64,000 nt of DNA from NCBI GenBank assembly GCA_015231795.1, contig JADGAX010000001.1, positions 186,001 through 250,000 of the forward strand, read 5' to 3'. How positions within the stretch are numbered: the first letter of the stretch is position 1; every line of letters begins with the position of its first letter. The position numbers and the translations under genes are program-made. The notes under the pieces are model-generated. The model was given only the letters and a program-made list of their open reading frames with translations. It did not search any database and had not been told where the DNA came from. This stretch comes from Alphaproteobacteria bacterium (GTDB taxonomy: Bacteria > Pseudomonadota > Alphaproteobacteria > Rhodospirillales > WMHbin7). Positions 34,002 through 42,101 of this stretch are shown here, piece by piece.

Positions 34002-35149
34002 TGGCTATGATCATCGCCAAGCCGATGCGCATGTCCCTTTTTGCCGCCCTGATTCTGGCCATGATTCCCGCCAGGGCCTTTGCCATGGACATCTTCGCCC
34101 AGCAGGCGATGATGATCGATTACCGCACCGGATCTGTGTTGCTGTCCAAGAACGCCGACGAGTTGATGGCGCCGTCGTCGATGAGCAAGTTGATGACCAT
34201 CTATCTTTTGTTCGAGGCCTTGAAGCACGGCACCGTCAAGCTGAACGACAGTTTTCCGGTCAGCGAGAAGGCCTGGCGGATGGGCGGTTCGAAGATGTTC
34301 GTCAAAGTGGGCGAGCGCGTGCGCGTGGAGGATTTGATCCGCGGCATCATCATCCAGTCGGGCAACGACGCTTGCGTGGTGGTGGCGGAAGGTCTGGCGC
34401 GTACCGAAGCCGGATTTGCCGACGCCATGACCTCGAAGGGCCGCGAACTGGGGCTGAAACATTCGACCTTCAAGAACGCCAGCGGCTGGCCCGATCCAGA
34501 ACACCTGATGACCGCCGAAGATCTGGCGATCCTGTCCCGCCACCTGATTGCCGACTTCCCGGAATATTACCACTATTTCGGAGAGACGGAATTCACCTTC
34601 AACGGCATCACCCAGCCCAACCGCAACATTCTGCTTGAACGCAATTTGGGCGTCGACGGCTTGAAGACCGGCCATACCGAGGCCGGCGGTTTCGGCATCG
34701 TGATTTCCGGCACGCGAGAAGGGCGGCGCTTGATCCTGGCCATCAATGGCCTAAACAGCATGAAGGAGCGGATCGAGGAAGCCGGGCGTCTGCTTGATTG
34801 GGGCTTTCGCGAGTATGAGAATGTCGCTCTCTTCAAGGCGAACGAGCTGGTGACCGACGTTCCGGTCTGGCTGGGCGACAAGCCGCAAGTGGCGATGTCG
34901 ATCGGCCAGGGCGTGGAACTGACGGTTCTCAAGCGGGCCAGGAAGACGATGAAAGTGGCGGTCGAGATGGACTCGCCCATCTCGGCGCCCATCGCCAAGG
35001 GTGCGGTGATCGGCAAGCTGGTTGTCTCGGGTCCGGAAATCGAGAGCCGGGAATATCCGCTGCGCGCCGTCGAAACCATCGACCGATTGGGATTCTTCGG
35101 TCGTCTGGTCGCCGCCTTCAAATACATCGTCTGGGGACCCAATGGGTAA
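34001..35149 (+). CDS. serine-type D-Ala-D-Ala carboxypeptidase (PBP5/6-like)
   Basis: 382 residues with a Sec signal peptide (about 1-28, ending ARAFA). Penicillin-binding motifs are all present: SxxK in APSSMSKLMT (near residue 57), SGN in IIQSGNDACVV, and KTG in DGLKTGHTEAGGFG. A C-terminal PBP5-like beta domain (about 275-365) and a final amphipathic segment (FFGRLVAAFKYIVWG) for membrane attachment complete the architecture. It trims the terminal D-Ala of peptidoglycan stem peptides. The gene overlaps rlpA by 1 bp and tmk by 8 bp. Confidence 0.95.
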   Translation: MAMIIAKPMRMSLFAALILAMIPARAFAMDIFAQQAMMIDYRTGSVLLSKNADELMAPSSMSKLMTIYLLFEALKHGTVKLNDSFPVSEKAWRMGGSKMFVKVGERVRVEDLIRGIIIQSGNDACVVVAEGLARTEAGFADAMTSKGRELGLKHSTFKNASGWPDPEHLMTAEDLAILSRHLIADFPEYYHYFGETEFTFNGITQPNRNILLERNLGVDGLKTGHTEAGGFGIVISGTREGRRLILAINGLNSMKERIEEAGRLLDWGFREYENVALFKANELVTDVPVWLGDKPQVAMSIGQGVELTVLKRARKTMKVAVEMDSPISAPIAKGAVIGKLVVSGPEIESREYPLRAVETIDRLGFFGRLVAAFKYIVWGPNG

Positions 35150-35768
35150 ATTCATCACCCTCGAAGGCGGAGAGGGTGGGGGAAAATCGACCCAGGCAAA
35201 GCGGCTGGCCGCTTTTCTGGAAGGCAAGGGGTGCAGGGTTCTCCTGACCCGCGAGCCGGGGGGAAGCCCTGGCGCCGAGGATATTCGCAAGCTGCTGGTT
35301 TCGGGCGAGTCGGGGCGCTGGGACGCCATGACCGAAGCGTTGCTGCACACGGCGGCTAGGCGTGACCACTTGCAGCGCACCGTTCATCCCGCCATCGAAA
35401 GCGGCTTGTGGGTGATCAGCGACCGTTTCGTAGATTCCACCGTCGCCTATCAGGGCTATGGCCATGAATTGGGGGCCGAGCGCATCTTCGAGTTGCACCG
35501 CATCGCCAATGCCAGCTTCATGCCCGACCTGACGCTGATCCTCGATCTGCCGGTCGAAGAGGGGCTGGGACGCGCCAACAGCCGGGGCGGGGGCGAAGAC
35601 CGCTACGAACGGATGAAACAAGATTTCCACCACCGCCTGCGCCAAGGATTTCAAGATATCGCCGCCCGTCAGCCGGATCGCTGCAAGATCGTCAACGCCG
35701 CGTTGAATGTCGATGCTGTGGCGGCGCAAATTCAAGCGATTGTCAGCCAAAAGTTCGGATTGGCTTGA
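35142..35768 (+). CDS. tmk: thymidylate kinase
   Basis: 208 residues from ATG 35142; upstream in-frame codons lie within the carboxypeptidase gene. It phosphorylates dTMP to dTDP. The P-loop is LEGGEGGGKSTQ (7-18), followed by TREPGGSPGAEDIRKLL, the DR motif VISDRFVDSTVAYQGYGH, and the lid region LGRANSRGGGEDRYE. The gene overlaps the preceding one and lies 73 bp before mlaA. In many alphaproteobacteria tmk is directly followed by holB; here mlaA sits between them. Confidence 0.96.
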   Translation: MGKFITLEGGEGGGKSTQAKRLAAFLEGKGCRVLLTREPGGSPGAEDIRKLLVSGESGRWDAMTEALLHTAARRDHLQRTVHPAIESGLWVISDRFVDSTVAYQGYGHELGAERIFELHRIANASFMPDLTLILDLPVEEGLGRANSRGGGEDRYERMKQDFHHRLRQGFQDIAARQPDRCKIVNAALNVDAVAAQIQAIVSQKFGLA

Positions 35769-35841
35769 TTTGCAGGCAAAGCCGCCATATCAGTTTTCAA
35801 TCGATTTGTGTTTTGGCTTTTCTGTCGGGGCGGCGTGATTC

Positions 35842-36759
35842 ATGGGAGCTTTCAGACCATTTCTCGCGGCATGCGCCTTGACGGCCTTGCTGGCTGGTTG
35901 CGCCACGCCGCCGCCTGCCTCGAACAAGCCGGCTTTGGCTGAATACAAACAGACCAATGATCCCGGCGAACCCACGAACCGCGCTATTTTCGCGGCCAAC
36001 CAATGGGTGGATGGCGGAGTCATCAAGCCGGTGGCCAAAGGCTACGGCGCCTATGTTCCAGCCCCGGTCCGCAAAAGCATCCGCTCGTTCTTGACGAACA
36101 TGCATGAACCTTGGACCTTCGTGAACGAAGTGCTGCAAGGCGAAATAAAGCGATCCGGCGTGACCCTGGGGCGGTTTTGCGTCAACACGACGGCGGGCGT
36201 GCTGGGCCTGTTCGATCTCATGGATGAAAAACTGGGACCAGCCCATGAGGAAGATTTCGGCCAGACATTGGCCGTCTGGGGGGTTGGCGAGGGGCCGTTC
36301 GTCACCTTGCCGCTGTTGGGGCCATCCAATCCCCGCGATGCCGTGGGCAAGGTCGCGGGCTTTGTCGCCGACCCCGCCAGCTTGGCGCTGGCCCTGGTGG
36401 TGCCACCCTATGGCATGGCGGGCATTGCGGTTGTCGACGGCATCGATACCCGCGAAAAATACATAGCGCCGCTGGACGAGGTTGAACGCACCTCGCTGGA
36501 TTATTACGCCTCGTTGCGCAGCATGTACCGGCAAAAGCGCGCCAAGGATATCGGCAATGGCAAGGCAGCAGCACCTCAGCCGATGGATTACGACTTGTTC
36601 GAAGAATCCCCCCCGGCTCCGGTCAAGCCTGTCAGCGCGTCTGGAACAACAGCGCCATCCGCGCCATCCGCGCCCGCCGCCAGCGTGGGCGACGAACAAA
36701 GGCAGATGGACGATTTGGTCAAACAGATGCGGGCCAGAGTCAGCGGTTTGAAATCATAG
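35842..36759 (+). CDS. mlaA: MlaA (VacJ) family lipoprotein
   Basis: 305 residues. The signal peptide ends in lipobox LLAGC. The MlaA core starts at DPGEPTNRAIFAANQWVDGG and has NEPWTF-like MHEPWTFVNEVLQGE, RFCVNTTAGVLGLFDLMDE, EEDFGQTLAVWGVGEGPFVTLPLLGPSNPRD split across about 130-165, and DYYASLRSMYRQKR. MlaA is the outer-membrane component that removes mislocalised phospholipids and passes them to MlaC; the mlaBCDEF genes are not in the window. The last 60 residues are a low-complexity Pro/Ala/Ser tail with a predicted helix (EQRQMDDLVKQMRARV), an extension beyond the core domain. Confidence 0.94.
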   Translation: MGAFRPFLAACALTALLAGCATPPPASNKPALAEYKQTNDPGEPTNRAIFAANQWVDGGVIKPVAKGYGAYVPAPVRKSIRSFLTNMHEPWTFVNEVLQGEIKRSGVTLGRFCVNTTAGVLGLFDLMDEKLGPAHEEDFGQTLAVWGVGEGPFVTLPLLGPSNPRDAVGKVAGFVADPASLALALVVPPYGMAGIAVVDGIDTREKYIAPLDEVERTSLDYYASLRSMYRQKRAKDIGNGKAAAPQPMDYDLFEESPPAPVKPVSASGTTAPSAPSAPAASVGDEQRQMDDLVKQMRARVSGLKS

Positions 36760-36786
36760 CAGATTGTCCGAAATCTGCCCCGTTTT
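36759..36786 (+). terminator. possible terminator after mlaA
   Basis: GCAGATT (36759-36765), a 6-base loop and AATCTGC (36772-36778) form a 7-bp hairpin starting at the mlaA stop codon, followed after CCC by GTTTT. The U-tract is short and displaced, so function is uncertain. Confidence 0.35.
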
Positions 36787-36851
36787 GAACATAGCCAATT
36801 CCAACAAGCAAACTTGCCGTAAGCAGCCCTTTCTCTGCTACACTTGCCTTC

Positions 36852-37940
36852 ATGTCCGCCGAACAGCTCGATCCGCGCAACAATCCGCACCTGGAAGGCC
36901 ATGAAGAGGCCGAACAGGCCTTTCTTGGCGCTTGGAATTCCGGGCGCATGGCGCATGCTTGGCTGATCACCGGCCCCAAGGGCATCGGCAAGGCGACGCT
37001 GGCCTACCGCATTGCCCGCTTCGTGTTGGATCAGGGGCGGTTTTCGGGCCAGGAGGCTGGCCTGTTCGGCGCGCCGCCGCCGCCCTCCAGCCTGTTCATG
37101 GCCCCGGAAGAGCCTTTGTTCCATCGCATCGGCATGGGCGGCCATCTCGATTGCAAGGTGATCGAGCGCGGCGTGAACGACCAGGGCAAGCCCAGAACCG
37201 AGATCGTGGTGGAAGACGTGCGCGGCCTGGGACAGTTCCTGAGCCTGACGCCCGCCGAGGGCGGCTGGCGGCTGGTGATCGTCGATGCGGTCGATGAAAT
37301 GAACCGTTCGGCTGCCAACGCCATTCTGAAGCTGCTGGAAGAGCCGCCAGCCCGCTCGCTGCTGCTGCTGGTCTGCCATCAGCCAGGGCGCATCTTGCCG
37401 ACCATCCGTTCGCGCTGTCGGCGTCTGGCCCTGTCGCCCTTGTCCGAGGATGCCAGCGCGCGCTTGATGATGCGCTACAACCCCGATGTGTCCTCCGAGG
37501 AAGCCAGGGCCTTGATCCGCCTGGCCGATGGCAGCCTGGGCCGGGCGCTCGACCTTTATGGCGAGGGGGGGCTTGACCTCTACCGCGAGATGATCGGCCT
37601 TTTGGCTGGCGTTCCCGCCATGGACATTCCGGCCTTGCATGCTTTTGGCGACCGTTTGGCGCGCGCCGACGGCGCCTTGGCCTTCCAAACCCTGTCCAGC
37701 CTGTTTTCCGGCTGGCTGGCCTGTCTGGCCATTAAGGGGGGCGGGGGCAGGGTGGCCGAAGTGATGCCGGGCGAGGCCGAAATCATGGCCCGCTTGCTCT
37801 CGCGCTCCGCCCTTGATCGCTGGGTGGAGCTGTGGGAAAAACTGACCGCCCTGTTCCTGCGCGCCCAGGCGGTGCATCTGGACCGCAAGCAGGTGGTTTT
37901 GAACGCTTTCCTGTCCGTCGAGAAGCTGACGGGAAGTTGA
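36852..37940 (+). CDS. holB: DNA polymerase III subunit delta prime
   Basis: 362 residues of the clamp-loader AAA+ family. The Walker A-like motif is ITGPKGIGKATLAYRIARFVL (about 38-58). The sensor and interface region VIVDAVDEMNRSAANAILKLLEEPPARSL ends with the conserved LEEPP and is followed by PTIRSRCRRLALSPLSED, the SRC motif of delta prime. The protein helps load the beta sliding clamp. The insertion of about residues 65-110 (FGAPPPPSSLFMAPEEPLFHRI...) is longer than in E. coli but usual in alphaproteobacteria. Confidence 0.94.
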   Translation: MSAEQLDPRNNPHLEGHEEAEQAFLGAWNSGRMAHAWLITGPKGIGKATLAYRIARFVLDQGRFSGQEAGLFGAPPPPSSLFMAPEEPLFHRIGMGGHLDCKVIERGVNDQGKPRTEIVVEDVRGLGQFLSLTPAEGGWRLVIVDAVDEMNRSAANAILKLLEEPPARSLLLLVCHQPGRILPTIRSRCRRLALSPLSEDASARLMMRYNPDVSSEEARALIRLADGSLGRALDLYGEGGLDLYREMIGLLAGVPAMDIPALHAFGDRLARADGALAFQTLSSLFSGWLACLAIKGGGGRVAEVMPGEAEIMARLLSRSALDRWVELWEKLTALFLRAQAVHLDRKQVVLNAFLSVEKLTGS

Positions 37941-37956
37941 ACGGAAAGCGTTTTCC

Positions 37957-38050
37957 CACCCTTCGAGACGCGCTTCGCGCTCCTCAGGGTGAGGGAGTAG
38001 GTAATGTGCCTCATCCTGAGGAGGGCCGTAGGCCCGTCTCGAAGGATGAG
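37957..38050. repeat. dispersed palindromic mosaic repeat, copy 1 (upstream of metG)
   Basis: A 94-bp element made of two hairpin-forming halves: CACCCTTCGAGACG ... CTCCTCAGGGTGAG, then CTCATCCTGAGGAG ... CGTCTCGAAGGATGAG. The outer and inner arms are mutual inverted repeats. A second copy with the same order but different central bases lies at 59394-59484. Elements of this type are dispersed in many alphaproteobacterial genomes. The element ends 21 bp before the metG start and must be part of the mRNA leader if transcription comes from upstream. Confidence 0.85.
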
Positions 38051-38071
38051 AACTGCAAAAAGGAAAAAGAC

Positions 38072-39616
38072 TTGCATTCGAAACCCTTCTACATCACGAC
38101 GCCGATCTATTACGTCAACGACGCGCCGCATATCGGGCACGCCTATACCTCGCTGGCCTGCGATGTGATGGCGCGTTTCAAGCGCCTGGACGGCTATGAC
38201 GTCAAATTCCTGACCGGCACCGACGAGCATGGCCAGAAGGTCGAGAAGTCGGCCGAGGCGCAGGGTGTTGCGCCCAAGGAATTCACCGATCGCGTGTCGC
38301 AGAACTTCCGCGATATGGCGGCCCAGATGGGCTATTCGAACGACGATTTCATCCGCACCACCGAAGAGCGCCATTTCCGGTCCTGTCAGGCTTTGTGGGC
38401 CGAATTGGAGAAGCGGGGCGAGATTTATCTGGGTGCCTATGAGGGTTGGTACGCCGTGCGCGACGAAGCCTTCTATACCGAAACCGAACTGACGACCGGG
38501 CCTGACGGCAAGAAACGCGCCCCATCGGGGGCCGAAGTCGAATGGGTCAAGGAACCCAGCTATTTCTTCAAACTCTCGGCTTGGCAAGACAGGTTGCTGG
38601 CCCATTACGAGGCCAATCCCGACTTCATCGGCCCCAATTCGCGCCGCAACGAGGTGATCAGCTTCGTGAAGGGCGGACTTTTGGACCTGTCGGTGTCGCG
38701 CACCACCTTCGGCTGGGGCGTTCCGGTGCCTAGCAATCCCCAGCATGTCATGTATGTCTGGCTGGACGCGCTGACCAACTACATCACCGCCGTCGGCTAT
38801 CCCGACCAGGGCGGCGATTATGCCCGCTACTGGCCCGCCGATCTGCATATGGTGGGCAAGGACATCATCCGCTTCCACGCCGTCTATTGGCCCGCCTTCC
38901 TGATGGCGGCGGGTCTTCAGCCGCCCAAGCGCGTCTATGCCCATGGCTGGTGGACCATCGAAGGCCAGAAGATGAGCAAAAGCCTGGGCAACGTCATTTC
39001 GCCCGCCGCCCTGGTCGAACGCTATGGGCTTGACGCCGTTCGCTATTTCCTGCTGCGCGAAATGCCTTTCGGCGCGGACGGCGACTTTTCGCACCGCTCG
39101 ATGGTGGGTAGGCTGAACACCGAACTGGCCAATGATCTGGGCAATCTGGCCCAGCGTTCGCTGTCGATGATCAACAAGAATTGCGGGGCTGTCCTGCCCA
39201 TGCCCGGCCCCTTTACAGAAGACGACCACGCCATGCTGAATCCGGCCCAAGGGTTGTTGGTTCGCGTCAGGCCTGCCATCGACAGCCAATCCTTCCATGA
39301 AGCCATCGAGGCCGTTTGGGTGGTGGTGCGGGCCGCCAATGGCTATGTCGATCGTCAGGCCCCCTGGGCGCTGAAGAAAACCGACCCCGAGCGTATGGGC
39401 ACGGTGCTGTATGTCCTGGCCGAGACGGTACGCTGCATCGCTCTGATCTTGCAGCCTTTCATGCCCGCCACCATGGGCCGGATGCTCGATCAATTGGCGG
39501 TCCCCGCCGATCAGCGGGATTTCTCGTGTTTTGACAAGGCGTTGGCTGGCGGCACACCTTTGCCGCCCCCACAGGGCCTGTTTCCGCGCTATCAGGAAGA
39601 AGAGGCCGCGTCCTAA
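38072..39616 (+). CDS. metG: methionyl-tRNA synthetase
   Basis: 514 residues from TTG 38072, which has AAGGAAAAAG directly upstream and starts the conserved KPFYITTPIYYVNDAPHIGH segment. Longer readings of the frame run through holB and the palindromic repeat and are not protein. Class I motifs are HIGH in PHIGHAYTSLACD and KMSKS in GQKMSKSLGNVI (near residue 300). The connective-peptide region lacks the zinc-binding cysteines found in E. coli MetG, so this is the zinc-free type, and there is no C-terminal tRNA-binding extension. It charges tRNA-Met. tatD follows without a gap. Confidence 0.96.
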   Translation: MHSKPFYITTPIYYVNDAPHIGHAYTSLACDVMARFKRLDGYDVKFLTGTDEHGQKVEKSAEAQGVAPKEFTDRVSQNFRDMAAQMGYSNDDFIRTTEERHFRSCQALWAELEKRGEIYLGAYEGWYAVRDEAFYTETELTTGPDGKKRAPSGAEVEWVKEPSYFFKLSAWQDRLLAHYEANPDFIGPNSRRNEVISFVKGGLLDLSVSRTTFGWGVPVPSNPQHVMYVWLDALTNYITAVGYPDQGGDYARYWPADLHMVGKDIIRFHAVYWPAFLMAAGLQPPKRVYAHGWWTIEGQKMSKSLGNVISPAALVERYGLDAVRYFLLREMPFGADGDFSHRSMVGRLNTELANDLGNLAQRSLSMINKNCGAVLPMPGPFTEDDHAMLNPAQGLLVRVRPAIDSQSFHEAIEAVWVVVRAANGYVDRQAPWALKKTDPERMGTVLYVLAETVRCIALILQPFMPATMGRMLDQLAVPADQRDFSCFDKALAGGTPLPPPQGLFPRYQEEEAAS

Positions 39617-40396
39617 GTGTTCGTCGATAGCCATTGCCACCTGGATTTCCCGGATTTCCAGACCGACTTGGATCAGGTCTTGGCCGAGGCCAAGGCGTCG
39701 GGCGTTGGCTTGATGCTGACCATCGGCACGCGCTTGTCCAAGATTGACCCGGTCATCGCCCTGGCCGAGGCGCATCCGCCGGTTTGGTGTACGGTGGGCG
39801 TCCATCCGCACGGAGCCGGGGAAGAAGAGGGGGCTTGCACACTGCAACGACTTTTGGAGTTGTCGGCCCATCCCAAGGTGGTGGGTTTCGGCGAGACCGG
39901 GCTGGACTTCTTTTACGACCATAGCCCCAGGGATGCCCAGGAGCGGCTGCTGCGCATCCATTGCCAAGCCGCCCGGCAAGCAGGCTTGCCCTTGGTGGTG
40001 CACACCCGCGACGCCGACGCCGATATCCGCCGGATTCTGGCCGACGAAATGGCAAATGGGGCCTTCACAGGCCTTATTCATTGCTTTAGCTCAGGCATAG
40101 AGCTTGCTGAATTTGCAATGGAAATCGGATTTCTTCTGTCCTTCTCGGGCATCCTGACCTTCAAGAAGGCAGAAGCCTTGCAGGAGGTGGCGCGCCAAGT
40201 GCCGCTGGATCGGATTTTGATCGAAACGGACTCGCCTTATCTGGCCCCCTTGCCCTTCAGGGGCAAACGCAACCAACCGGCTTATGTGGCCCGCGTGGCC
40301 GCCAAACTGGCCGAACTCAAGGGCTTGTCGATTGCCGAGGTCGAGCGTCAGACCACGGTCAATTTTCACAGCCTGTTCGCCAAGGTGGCGGCATGA
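39617..40396 (+). CDS. tatD: TatD family metal-dependent hydrolase (YcfH-like)
   Basis: 259 residues starting at GTG 39617, the codon right after the metG stop. Metal-ligand motifs of the TatD/amidohydrolase barrel are visible: FVDSHCHLDF (HxH), VGFGETGLDFFYD (Glu), PLVVHTRDADAD (His), GLIHCFSS (His) and ETDSPYLAP (Asp). TatD proteins act as 3'-5' DNases and in tRNA or protein quality control. The order metG-tatD-MBL hydrolase, with GTG or overlapping starts, is a common conserved cluster, so co-translation is likely. Confidence 0.95.
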   Translation: MFVDSHCHLDFPDFQTDLDQVLAEAKASGVGLMLTIGTRLSKIDPVIALAEAHPPVWCTVGVHPHGAGEEEGACTLQRLLELSAHPKVVGFGETGLDFFYDHSPRDAQERLLRIHCQAARQAGLPLVVHTRDADADIRRILADEMANGAFTGLIHCFSSGIELAEFAMEIGFLLSFSGILTFKKAEALQEVARQVPLDRILIETDSPYLAPLPFRGKRNQPAYVARVAAKLAELKGLSIAEVERQTTVNFHSLFAKVAA

Positions 40397-41169
40397 TACG
40401 GGCGGTCGTTTTGGGATCGGGCGGCGCCACCGGCGTCCCCATGATCGGTCGGGGGTGGGGCAAGTGCGATCCTAGCAACCCCAAGAACCGCCGCAAGCGG
40501 CCAAGCCTGCTGGTTCAATGGGATAACCACAATATCTTGATAGATACCTCGCCCGATCTACGCCAGCAGTTGTTGGATGCCGATGTCTCGCGCCTCGACG
40601 CGCTGCTTTATACCCATGCGCATGCCGACCATGTTCATGGGGTGGACGACATCCGCGACGTGAACCGCTGCATGCATGATTGGATCGACGCCTATGCCGA
40701 CGAAGGCACGTTGAAAACCATTCAGGAACGCTTCGCTTATGTCTTCGAGCCGCAGCATCCCGACGCCAAACTGATATATAAGCCTTTGTTAAGGCCGCAT
40801 ATTATCGATGGGCCGTTTCAGGTTGCCGGCCACGAGATCGTGCCCATAGCTTTGGATCACGGCTATTCCACCAGTTTGGGCTTTCGCTTTGGCTCCTTGG
40901 CTTATACGACTGACGTGGTGCGTATGGAGGAAAGCTCCTTCAAGGCGCTGGAGGGGGTGGGGACATGGATCGTGTCCTGCACAGTCGATTTCCCGCATGA
41001 GACCCATGCCGAGTTGAATACCGTGCTGGAATGGATCGAGCGCATCAAACCAAAGCGCGCCGTGCTGACGCATCTGTCGTTCCACTTCGATTATGAAGCC
41101 TTGAAGGCGCGCTTGCCGGATCATGTGGAACCAGCTTATGACGGAATGGTTATTGATGTTTCAGGTTAG
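40393..41169 (+). CDS. MBL-fold metallo-hydrolase (PhnP-like phosphodiesterase family)
   Basis: 258 residues of the beta-lactamase-like fold. The metal site is THAHADHVHGVDD (near residue 75), with an upstream ILIDTSPDLRQQLL and a downstream His in PIALDHGYSTSLGFRFG, AYTTD and LTHLSFHFDYE. The opening GSGGATGVPMIGRGWGKCDP matches PhnP-like cyclic-phosphate phosphodiesterases usually encoded beside tatD and metG. The in vivo substrate is not known. It overlaps tatD by 4 bp and is the last gene of the metG cluster. The DNA that follows is markedly richer in A+T. Confidence 0.92.
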   Translation: MIRAVVLGSGGATGVPMIGRGWGKCDPSNPKNRRKRPSLLVQWDNHNILIDTSPDLRQQLLDADVSRLDALLYTHAHADHVHGVDDIRDVNRCMHDWIDAYADEGTLKTIQERFAYVFEPQHPDAKLIYKPLLRPHIIDGPFQVAGHEIVPIALDHGYSTSLGFRFGSLAYTTDVVRMEESSFKALEGVGTWIVSCTVDFPHETHAELNTVLEWIERIKPKRAVLTHLSFHFDYEALKARLPDHVEPAYDGMVIDVSG

Positions 41170-41224
41170 GGCATTTTGTTATCAAATTGATATGACATTA
41201 TAAACCATACATGCCATTTCTACA

Positions 41225-41240
41225 CATAATATATATTATG
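41225..41240. repeat. 16-bp perfect A+T-rich palindrome
   Basis: CATAATATATATTATG is a perfect 8-bp-arm palindrome without spacer. It lies between the 3' end of the PhnP-like gene and the 3' end of the two-gene islet, so it is not in an obvious promoter position. It could be a protein-binding site or a remnant of inserted DNA. Confidence 0.4.
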
Positions 41241-41303
41241 CGACAATCTTGTGCTGCGTATCCCACGCGGTCAATGCAGGTCTCTTCCTTGCTGCTCGGA
41301 TAT

Positions 41304-41531
41304 TCAGAGGCGCTTATCCCGGCCTGCTCTTCTCTGCGGACTGACGTCCTCAATGCCTCTTTCGTCAGCAATTTCCAGTAGTTCGTTGACAAATCTGACC
41401 GCCGAGGACCTGGAAAGATCCGGCCAACTTTTCATTATGGTCAAGATGGCCGTTTCGTAATGATCGAAACTTCGTTCCTCTGGTGAGGTCAACGTATCTC
41501 CAAGCAGTTCCTTAAGTGGTTTGGGTATCAT
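41304..41531 (-). CDS. hypothetical small protein (second gene of A+T-rich islet)
   Basis: 75 residues, mostly polar and helical, with no signal peptide or membrane segment (MIPKPLKELLGDTLTSPEER at the start, then a helix around SSAVRFVNELLEIADERGIE and a basic tail RRAGRDKRL). I do not recognise the family. Its ATG overlaps the stop of the upstream small gene (ATGA), the usual sign of translational coupling, which is the main reason for accepting it as real. The islet has base composition unlike its neighbours. Confidence 0.55.
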   Translation of the reverse strand: MIPKPLKELLGDTLTSPEERSFDHYETAILTIMKSWPDLSRSSAVRFVNELLEIADERGIEDVSPQRRAGRDKRL

Positions 41532-41797
41532 CGGAGCCGCCTTTGCGCTTCTCTGATAAGCGTGAGCAGAGATGTCATTTTGACGCCGTCACAGTCCATC
41601 AAATGGTGAATGACTGGATCGGCCAGCAGTTCTTCAAGTGACGGTTCCCTATTGTCTCGGTAAGGCTGGCTGTCACAGGGAGGGATGGAAAACTGGCGGA
41701 ACCAAGTTTCGCCAGAGTCCACGCGGTCCTGAAAAAAAACACGGCCAACCAATGGGGCAATGGGTGCCTGATACTGGAGACCTTTTAAAATTGGCAT
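41528..41797 (-). CDS. hypothetical small protein (first gene of A+T-rich islet)
   Basis: 89 residues. The start is very well supported: AGGAGG lies six bases before ATG 41797. The N-terminal half (MPILKGLQYQAPIAPLVGRV) is unfamiliar. The C-terminal half, SLEELLADPVIHHLMDCDGV followed by a helix ending LIREAQRRLR, resembles the short LADPxIxxxMxxDGV-type segment of small uncharacterised alphaproteobacterial proteins; this is from memory and not tested. No membrane helix is present. It is followed by and overlaps the 75-residue gene, making a two-gene unit with no recognisable neighbour function. Confidence 0.6.
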   Translation of the reverse strand: MPILKGLQYQAPIAPLVGRVFFQDRVDSGETWFRQFSIPPCDSQPYRDNREPSLEELLADPVIHHLMDCDGVKMTSLLTLIREAQRRLR

Positions 41798-42024
41798 GAC
41801 GGCCTCCTGAAATATTGAATTTTCTAATGACTGATTCTGTAGAAAACATAACTAAATTCTCTTGCAACTGAACGGGTCGGAATATACTTAACCCATTACC
41901 TAATAAGGATTTAGCGTTCATTCACTAATTAGAAGCCTTCTAGGCAAACTTATGCGAAGATGCATATGCGGCCCTGATTTCCATAGGCTTCGATAACCGA
42001 TTTAAGAGCGCATTTGGCTTGAGA
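41798..42024. other. A+T-rich intergenic stretch between the islet and the iron operon
   Basis: No credible gene is seen. It should contain the leftward promoter of the two small genes and the rightward promoter of the iron transporter, but I cannot place -35/-10 pairs with confidence apart from the Fur-like box that follows. Confidence 0.4.
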
Positions 42025-42039
42025 TGAAAATGATTTGCA
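42025..42039. promoter_or_regulatory. Fur-like box upstream of the iron ABC transporter
   Basis: TGAAAATGATTTGCA is a 7-1-7 near-palindrome, close to the TGCAAATSATTTGCA form of alphaproteobacterial Fur sites. It is 62 bp upstream of the permease start. The iron-uptake function of the genes behind it supports the call. Confidence 0.55.
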
Positions 42040-42101
42040 TTCGGCCTCTCAGGCCCTATGGTTCGGATTAGTCGGAAATTGCCCACCACAGTCCATTGAC
42101 C

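Noticed and set aside
37832-38071. 80-residue N-terminal extension of MetG
   Set aside because: The extension overlaps holB and translates the palindromic repeat; the conserved MetG start and a ribosome-binding site lie at 38072.
37580-40081. 833-codon leftward open frame antisense to holB, metG and tatD
   Set aside because: It is a GC-rich shadow of three well-supported genes; its translation is rich in His/Gln/Arg, typical of antisense frames, and shows no domain.
41198-41392. 64-codon leftward open frame at the edge of the A+T-rich islet
   Set aside because: It overlaps the better-supported 75-residue gene in another frame, lacks a ribosome-binding site and has no recognisable features.
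41673-41921. 82-codon leftward open frame in the A+T-rich islet
   Set aside because: It runs through the AGGAGG site and start of the 89-residue gene in another frame; the AGGAGG-ATG pair is the stronger signal.
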